Source: Tetracladium setigerum (taxonomy: Eukaryota > Ascomycota > Leotiomycetes > Helotiales). Taken from it: a stretch of DNA of 64,000 nucleotides. The stretch lies in contig PZJY01000011.1 in assembly GCA_031472005.1 (NCBI GenBank), forward strand, positions 2,046,001-2,110,000, written 5' to 3'. The position numbers and the translations under genes are program-made. Each line of letters opens with the position of its first letter. Position 1 is the first letter of the stretch. Under the pieces are notes generated by a model. It searched no databases. It worked only from the letters and a program-made list of their open reading frames with translations, and had not been told where the DNA came from. This document shows positions 57,746-64,000 of this stretch, in pieces.

Positions 57746-59172
57746 ATGGTATAACGCTCCCTTTTCGTCCCTTCGTCCTCGAGGTTCCTCACAAAGGATA
57801 TTGTACTGTACAGGACTAACAATACAAATCCAGGCTTACCAAGGAGGGCATTTCTACGAAGGCGACGACCCAATGATGAACTACATGCAACAGATCGGTC
57901 GCGGAGGCGCTCGCAAACGCTTCGATGAATACTACCGCTGTTATCCTACCGTCATGATGTCTGGCCCCGAGCGTGAACATCTCAACCACGGCGGCAAGAT
58001 CATTATGCCACCGTCTGCGCTCGACAAGCTCACCAAGCTTCACATCACTTATCCTATGTTGTTTGAGCTCATAAATGGGAAGGGCGGAGCAAAGCATACG
58101 CATGCTGGTGTGTTGGAGTTTATTGCTGAAGAGGGGAAGGCGTATTTGCCTCAGTGGGTATGTGCCTACTTTACTTCCTAGCTGTCTGATCTCAACTTCG
58201 ACCGCGGGGAGACAAAGAAAAGGGAAGGATGCAAATGCTGATATATGATGAGAACAGATGATGAAGACCCTCGGCTTAGACGTAGGTGACCTCGTCCAAA
58301 TCAAATCAACCGATCTCCCCTCCGCCTCGCTCGTCAAGCTCCAACCCCAATCCACCGCCTTCCTTGACATCTCCGACCCCAAAGCCGTGCTCGAAACCGC
58401 GTTCCGTAGCTTCTCCACTCTCACACAAGGCGATATCTTCTCCTTTTCCTACAATGATTCCATCTACGAAGTCGCCGTTCTCGAAGTCAAACCCACAAGC
58501 GAAAAAATGGGCGTCAGCATGCTAGAAACCGATGTAGAAGTCGACTTCGCCGCTCCATTGGGCTACGTCGAACCTACAACTACCTCTTCAAGAGCATCAG
58601 GTACATCCACACCTGCCGGCCACGGTCACAGTCTCCTCCCCGCAGGCGGATTGCTACACCCCCAAGGAACCATGGCACAAGCTATAAACTACGACGCTAT
58701 TGCCCCCTCTGCATCTGCAGCTCTAGCTGGTCAAAAAGCACAATCCTCTAACTTTCTCCTCGGCGGTCAAAAGCTTAATTCCAAAAAAGGCTCCAAAGCA
58801 CCAACACCCAAACCATCCACTCCGGTTGCAGGAGCAAGCACCAACACCCCAGCAGTTGTGATCAGAAGAACCAATGGTCCTCAGCCTTTAAGGTTAGGTG
58901 AGAATAGATTGTTCTTTGGATATGAGATCAAACCGGTCAAGACGCAGGCCGATAAGGATAGAGAGAATGCGCAGGCCAAACAACCGTTTTTCCAGGGCCA
59001 GGGTCAGACACTCAAGGGGGGAAGGTCGTTAAGAAGGACGACGCGATGGACGTTGATGAGAAGAAAAAATCTGAACTTGGTGGCACAGGTGCAGAGGGGA
59101 GAAGGTTGGATGGGAAGGGAACGAAAAAGTGATTTGGACGTGGATTTGACGGTGACGTGGAGAGGCAAATAG
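57746..59172 (+). CDS. UFD1: UFD1, ubiquitin fusion degradation protein 1
   Basis: Partner of Npl4 and Cdc48 in extracting ubiquitinated proteins, including ER-associated degradation. Exons: 57746-57748 (just the ATG), 57834-58157 and 58258 onward; introns of 85 and 100 bp are GT-AG, phase 0. The start MAYQGGHFYEGDDPMMNYMQ is inferred from this splice. The Ufd1 double-psi barrel domain is clear: FDEYYRCYPTVMMSG, GGKIIMPPSALDKL, VLEFIAEEGKAYLPQW and FLDISDPKAVLETAFRSFS. A Shp1-box-like Cdc48 contact (PFFQGQGQTLKGG) is near the end. At a run of six G (59016-59021) the other frame gives a Lys/Asp-rich tail (KVVKKDDAMDVDEKKK) stopping at 59132, more typical than the Arg-rich frame ending at 59172; one G seems to be missing. 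Length about 401-413 aa. Confidence 0.9.
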
Positions 59173-60397
59173 TTATTTGAAGAAGAGGCGATGCGGGCGT
59201 TTTATTAGAACATAGGTGGGTGGGTGGACATGGAGTGGCGTTTTGGGGGGTTGTTTCGCTTGCTTGTCAAGTAGGTGGTCTGATGCTTGGGATGCTATAG
59301 TTTGTGAATATAGCGAGCGGAAATGCATATTCGACAAGACAGAGAGGCAGGACGGCGTGAATAGCATAGTGATACCATATTTCAACCTTACTCTTATCAT
59401 GATGTTTCATCTTCATAGTCATCGCCAGAGTCAAAAGTCCTCCTACAAGTCCTTGTACTATCCTGCTTCAGACTCGACACGTGACTGTTGTGGTGCTTCT
59501 CGCTTAATCTGAAGGTTTTGTTGACTTTCCCAATTTTTATTATCATGTCTTGCGTGAAACTCCGAGTATTTAAGTAAAAGGCTGAAAATTAATTTGTTAT
59601 ACTTAAAATGTGCTTGTCTACTTTGATTTAGGTTTGGGTCGTGGGATGGAAGTGGTAGGAAATGATATTAGAGTGCAGGAGAACGTGAGGTCTGTAGTTC
59701 GAAACTTGAAGTGTCTAGCAGAGAGGAGAGGAGAGGAGAGGAGAGGGATGCTTGGAAATGAGCCTGTTCTGAGTGTTCTTCAATGCATCATTTGTGCTGT
59801 AGATTATAGTGGGTGTGATATGTATAATGTCATAATATCTATTCAACACAGAATGTGCTTAACCACAATAATAAATGCAAACCTGGAAGTTACGCCATAA
59901 GAGTGGATGAAAAGTTGACGAAGTCAAACAATCCACCATGGACGGGACGGAATCTTAAGAGATAAACTTACCCACCCCCTTAGAAGTGAATTCTATTCCA
60001 CATCATGGATATCATGGATGATAGCAAACAACTTTAAACTTGACAGTAACGCTCAAAAGACGAAAGAAGCCCGGATATCATATCAGGACAGATCGACAAC
60101 AAAATGCAAAGTTCTCAAATATGACATAATGTAAGTGACTGACGGCATGCGGCAGATGAATGTAAAAGGTGTGGGGTGGACTACACCAAAGTCATCTGCC
60201 ACACCACTGTTGATGATGGGTACAAAATATGGCTAAGATCGACGCAAGGTCAAGTTCTGTTTGGAGAAAACCCAATGTGTATAAACATTCTGACACTACA
60301 AGAAGCGAAGTTTTTCGGACTGTAGACTGAAATATCGTGAAAGAATCTAAATTAACAATGTTCAAGACATCAAGAAGCGAAGAAAACCCTCCTAATC
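59173..60397. other. Convergent intergenic region with GAGAG repeat
   Basis: About 1.2 kb between UFD1 and the F-box gene. A pentanucleotide repeat (GAGAG, about five units, 59721-59747) is present; the rest is AT-rich. No gene supported. Confidence 0.45.
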
Positions 60398-61585
60398 CTA
60401 ATCCTCATCGTCCACCCCTTCAAAATCCTCATCGTCGTCCTCAATGCCCAAATCAGCACCAACCCATAACGGTCCACTGTATCCAGCACAAAGTTTTCCT
60501 AGCTCTCCGTTCCTGCTCCCGTCATTTGCGTACCACTCCACAAACTCTACACATTCCTCTGCACCAGGTACATCGATGATTCCAAACATCATATTCTCAT
60601 CCTGCAAATCATGATTGGCCATTGGAGGTATGTGAGATGGGAAGAATAGTCTCCCACGTATACTGTGGAAGACTGGATCTCTGCGTCGTTCGATGGACCG
60701 TTCCATGCTTATGGCGGCGATGCCATAATTCAAGGTTGCAGGTGAGGATCGGAAGTGTGTGCCTTGCGCGTAGAGAAAATCAAGACGCTCCTGCTTGGTA
60801 GATGTATTTTCTATCAGGTGAAGAATGTCGCGTGGAGAAAGCTTCATGATATCTCGAATCAACCGGCGATGCTCATTTCCGTCTCCCCATGCAAGTTTAG
60901 ACAAGGCACGAGTAGGGAGAGGATGTGTGTAATGGTCTTGAACAATGGTATTGGAAGGGTAGATGTCAAGCTCGAGCAGAAGGAGGATGTGTGCAATAAA
61001 TTCGGAGAGGTGGATGTGTTCGATTGTGGAGAAAGTTCGCAGCAATCGAAGACGAGGATCCGTTGGTGAAGTCGGGGAAGGAGGATCAGGATCGAATTGA
61101 GTGTAAGTCTTGTCGTGGAAAAGAACGGTATACGTCCAGTGATGATAAATCGCTCCACGCAGACGCTCTTTTTCGTGTGGACGTAAGAAACGACGATTAT
61201 TGGAACCGTATCTCCACCGCAGCTGAGGATAAATCTCGGCCCATCTCTCAGCTGTTCTTGCAAATTGTGCCATTTTGGCAATAATTTCCAATGTCAATTT
61301 GGGCTTGGCTGGTGTCTGTATGATTCGGTTGAGGATATGATTTCGTCGTAGTTCGGTGCCCATTGGCTTTCTGCTCTTTTCTGGTTCGTGGGCAAGGACG
61401 AGTTTGTAGAGTGCGGGGAGGGGGCTGTAGGAATTATGCATTCCCTCCTCCAAGAGGTGCATCCGTCGACCAAGGAATACTCGGTAATTGTGGCGGGATG
61501 TTTGCGCGAGGTTTAGGAGGTCTTGAATACTGGAGTATTCGTAGATCTTTTGAAGGATCTCTGTGGAAAGGTTGTGTATCGACAT
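60398..61585 (-). CDS. F-box protein
   Basis: Single-exon protein of 395 aa from the ATG at 61585; an upstream in-frame ATG at 61669 would add 28 residues that look like 5' leader. The N-terminal F-box (about 1-45) reads MSIHNLSTEILQKIYEYSSI then LLNLAQTSRHNYRVF. The rest is helical, with repeated charged segments, and ends in an acidic Asp/Glu tail. There are no leucine-rich or WD repeats. F-box proteins bind Skp1 and bring substrates to SCF ubiquitin ligases; this one is of the large, mostly uncharacterised fungal class, so its substrate is unknown. Confidence 0.82.
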   Translation of the reverse strand: MSIHNLSTEILQKIYEYSSIQDLLNLAQTSRHNYRVFLGRRMHLLEEGMHNSYSPLPALYKLVLAHEPEKSRKPMGTELRRNHILNRIIQTPAKPKLTLEIIAKMAQFARTAERWAEIYPQLRWRYGSNNRRFLRPHEKERLRGAIYHHWTYTVLFHDKTYTQFDPDPPSPTSPTDPRLRLLRTFSTIEHIHLSEFIAHILLLLELDIYPSNTIVQDHYTHPLPTRALSKLAWGDGNEHRRLIRDIMKLSPRDILHLIENTSTKQERLDFLYAQGTHFRSSPATLNYGIAAISMERSIERRRDPVFHSIRGRLFFPSHIPPMANHDLQDENMMFGIIDVPGAEECVEFVEWYANDGSRNGELGKLCAGYSGPLWVGADLGIEDDDEDFEGVDDED

Positions 61586-64000
61586 GATGTTGGATTTTTT
61601 TCTATTTCTTTTCTCTTCTGCGTATATTCCCAATGTTTTTGGTTCTGTTTGTGCACGTTGCGTTAGCATGTGTTGTGTTAAGGAGGTGGGGAGTGTTCGG
61701 TTACTTTTTAGTATTTGATTATGACTCCTAGCTCACCACTTCGAGCTCTTCAAGGTTATAATGTTGACCTTTTTGTCTTCTTAATTCCGCACACCCTTCC
61801 TTCCCACCCAAAGTTTAGGAAAATAGAACCCAAGTATCGATTAAATCGATGATAACGCACGAAGCGTCAACCGTAATGGCAGCTATGATAACACAGCTAC
61901 CAACGGCACCGAGGATCCGAGACTCAGCTCTTGACAACCCCGGCATTGGGGTTATATTTGGGAGAGGAGAAGACATCTTGCGACGTTCTTCTGCTAGCGG
62001 CGTTTAGTCCAAGAGGACCAGTGCTGGTAGATTGGATCATGATGAAGTTGTTGACGAGCAGGAAAAGAAGGGGGAAGGAGTCTCACGGCGCGGTGACATA
62101 TTTGTAGATGCCAAGAGTGTCTCCCGAAGCTCGGACCAAGACTCACGTGACTCAGTAGCCCTGTTGATCTCGTGAGGATAGTCAGCTAGCCAAGCGAAGA
62201 ACCAACCTACCTTAACACCTTCCTAGTTTAAGAATTTTTGCTGTGACTTTCTCTCCGCTGGCCAGATAAAAGTACACACGGTAGGTAGGTAGCTCTCTAT
62301 GCTGTGACAGTTTCGCGTTGAATGTAGCACTTCAGCGGTTATTGCCGCCGTAAACTCGCCTATTCTCGGGTACGGTACCTCCGTACTATGAGTCAGCAAG
62401 TTTCACGTGAATGACCACAGGAACAAAGATTAAGAACCGACCCGTCCCCGAGCCGATCTCTGGTCAGCCAAATCTCCGATTCGTTGATCTTTGAATATAT
62501 CTTCATCCTAGATCTCCCTTCTCTGGCAATGGGGCAACGAGAGGTTTCCTTGAACACACTAAGCACATGATGTGATGCTACAACTCGACAGGTCATCTCT
62601 CCTTCGTCCCAATTTAGTGTTGGTTTTGGTACGGATACAGGAACCTTTGCACAATAATCCAACCAACATTCCTTCATATTTCACAATTTTCGGAGCTGAT
62701 CCCCAATTTTTGCCCAAGGCCGAAGGTCCGCGTCAGAATAATACAGCCCCACAATAGCACTCAATAATCTGCACTCACTTAATTGAATCGATTCACCCCC
62801 ATGGATCCACGCTAAGGTTGTTGGAACTTACTGTACAGGACTTGTCCTCCAGTCCAATCACTGCGGCATTCTTGTCATCTAAGCCATAAGAAGGGAGCTT
62901 TACTATACGGAGTACGAAAACTGGAGAGAGGTGGTTATTCATGGCAGCTGCGATTACTGTACGGCTTGCTTCCGTTTTTGCGGTTTTGAAACATATATAC
63001 TTTCTTCCGTGCCTTCCTTATGCTTCGAAGGCCAGAACATTCCAAAGCCAGGCGGCCAAGCGGTCTTGATATATGGGAGCTATGCATATCTGCTCGTAAC
63101 TATGATCAGCCTGTGGTGTAGTTGGTGCTCGGAAGTCTTCCGGGCTGCAACCTCGTTCGTATGTCATCTAATTTGTCTGTTACATAGATTATCAATATAT
63201 TGCTTCGTGGAGCGCATTATTTGTTGGTTTCTTATCTGAGCGCTTACATAGAGCTTCATCGACAGAGCACTCTGATTAATGCCTGGCCACTCGCTCGCTC
63301 AAGTTTTCTCAAGTTTTCTCGAATCCGTTGGTATGTGGTGTGTTCCTATCGTGATTGGACATTTCCATCCTTGAACGGCTACCAATTCGCTCCCCCTGCC
63401 GCTGTGCAGAGCAGTGGTGATTTGTTGCTGGTGGTCGGTCCACCCATCCTGACCTGCATCGGGTCCCATTTTCCACCACCCGTCACACACACTCCAAGCT
63501 GCCTGCCTGCTCACAGCATCGCATCTCACATTCTCGGAAACTTTTATACTCTTGCTTTCCCCACTTTGAGGAGCGTCAAACCTACCTGCCTCTCCCTCTC
63601 CATCCTCAAAAAAGAGAAAGATTTACGGCAAGTTGTCAAGGCTTGTTTTGCTTCCCGACGACAGGAAACACATAAAGTTAGACAAATGAACAATGTCTCA
63701 GTGCAGAATTACTCGAGTACATCTCATTCAGCCCTTTCTTCGGTCATCCAGACTTCACAGAGGTACCATTTCCGATTCCCGCAGGGCTTCCTCGCCTTCT
63801 ATCAACTCGGCCAGGAGCTGAGCAAGGTTCTAACCTCACGGCAGGATCTTTCGAGAGAACATTCGAACAGAGTTTTTGAACCCGGGACCTATTGGTCTTC
63901 ATTCTAACTTCTAATTCAAACACTATGTATTGGATCACAGGATGGCCTTGAGATTTCGCCAAAAAACGTGTTGCAATTCTGCAAATACTAGAAGGTCTGC
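61586..64000. other. Window end: no confident gene
   Basis: About 2.4 kb upstream of the F-box gene. Besides the short coding-like segment at 61876-62175, I see only open frames of 60-235 codons without domain character. The longest (63200-63907, plus) has a mixed, non-domain composition and starts at a non-ATG codon. Confidence 0.4.
61876..62175 (+). pseudogene. Possible remnant of a GRGGAGNI-repeat (DUF3602-like) gene
   Basis: An ATG-led frame (MAAMITQLPTAPRIRDSALD, then GVIFGRGEDILRRSSAS) stops at 62005-62007 (TAG), but the same frame continues with hydrophilic, coding-like sequence (GRLDHDEVVDEQEKKGEG, SRRGDIFVDAKSVSRSS) to a TGA at 62173. The GRGEDILRRSS segment resembles the GRGGAGNI motif of small fungal DUF3602 proteins. 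The match is weak and the first part may instead be a short gene of 43 aa. Confidence 0.25.

Noticed and set aside
63200..63907. 235-codon open frame near the right end
   Set aside because: It lacks an ATG start, has uneven composition and no recognisable motif; long frames like this occur by chance in CT-rich fungal sequence.
1..64000. tRNA or rRNA genes
   Set aside because: I looked for T-loop (GGTTCGA-type) and anticodon-arm patterns on both strands by eye and found none with a matching cloverleaf; a covariance-model scan would be decisive.

Overview
This window is nuclear DNA of a filamentous ascomycete (Pezizomycotina; a Leotiomycete-like fungus is my best inference). Genes lie on both strands and are separated by 0.3-3.5 kb. 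Most have zero to four short GT-AG introns (about 47-260 bp) with CTAAC-like branch sites. The only intact transposon-type element is a Tc1-like copy whose stop codons look like repeat-induced point mutation (RIP), a Pezizomycotina trait. No rRNA, tRNA, CRISPR or operon structure was found.

Layout. Positions 1-9 kb hold a Zn2Cys6 transcription factor (minus), an Asp/Glu/hydantoin-racemase-like enzyme and a secreted GH43-like glycosidase with an Ig-like N-terminal region. Positions 9-17 kb hold a possible 42-residue protein, a stand-alone adenylation-carrier-reductase enzyme (about 1,116 aa) and a CCCH zinc-finger protein with nuclease-like motifs. Positions 20-24 kb hold a PA-TM-RING type ubiquitin ligase and a small multi-exon membrane protein that is easy to miss.

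Positions 26-39 kb are an accessory-looking block. It carries four short Myb/SANT-like DNA-binding proteins, one BTB/POZ gene, one clear BTB pseudogene and, at its edge, an RNase H-like protein lacking most catalytic residues. Three of the Myb-like genes share a phase-0 intron at the same place in the domain, so they look like related copies. This is the most unusual part of the window.

Positions 42-61 kb are conserved housekeeping genes: GET5-like ubiquitin-like protein, NOP2 rRNA methyltransferase (divergent pair), a long coiled-coil protein with an RS-rich head, RVB2 ATPase, LIN1/CD2BP2-like GYF protein and UFD1 (divergent pair), and an F-box protein. The RIP-mutated Tc1 element sits between the coiled-coil gene and RVB2. 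The last 2.4 kb has no confident gene.

Four reading frames (NOP2, UFD1, the RNase H-like gene, the BTB pseudogene) change frame at a run of G, each as if one G were missing. In NOP2 and UFD1 the alternative frame gives the more typical C-terminus, so a base-calling or assembly artefact is likely there.
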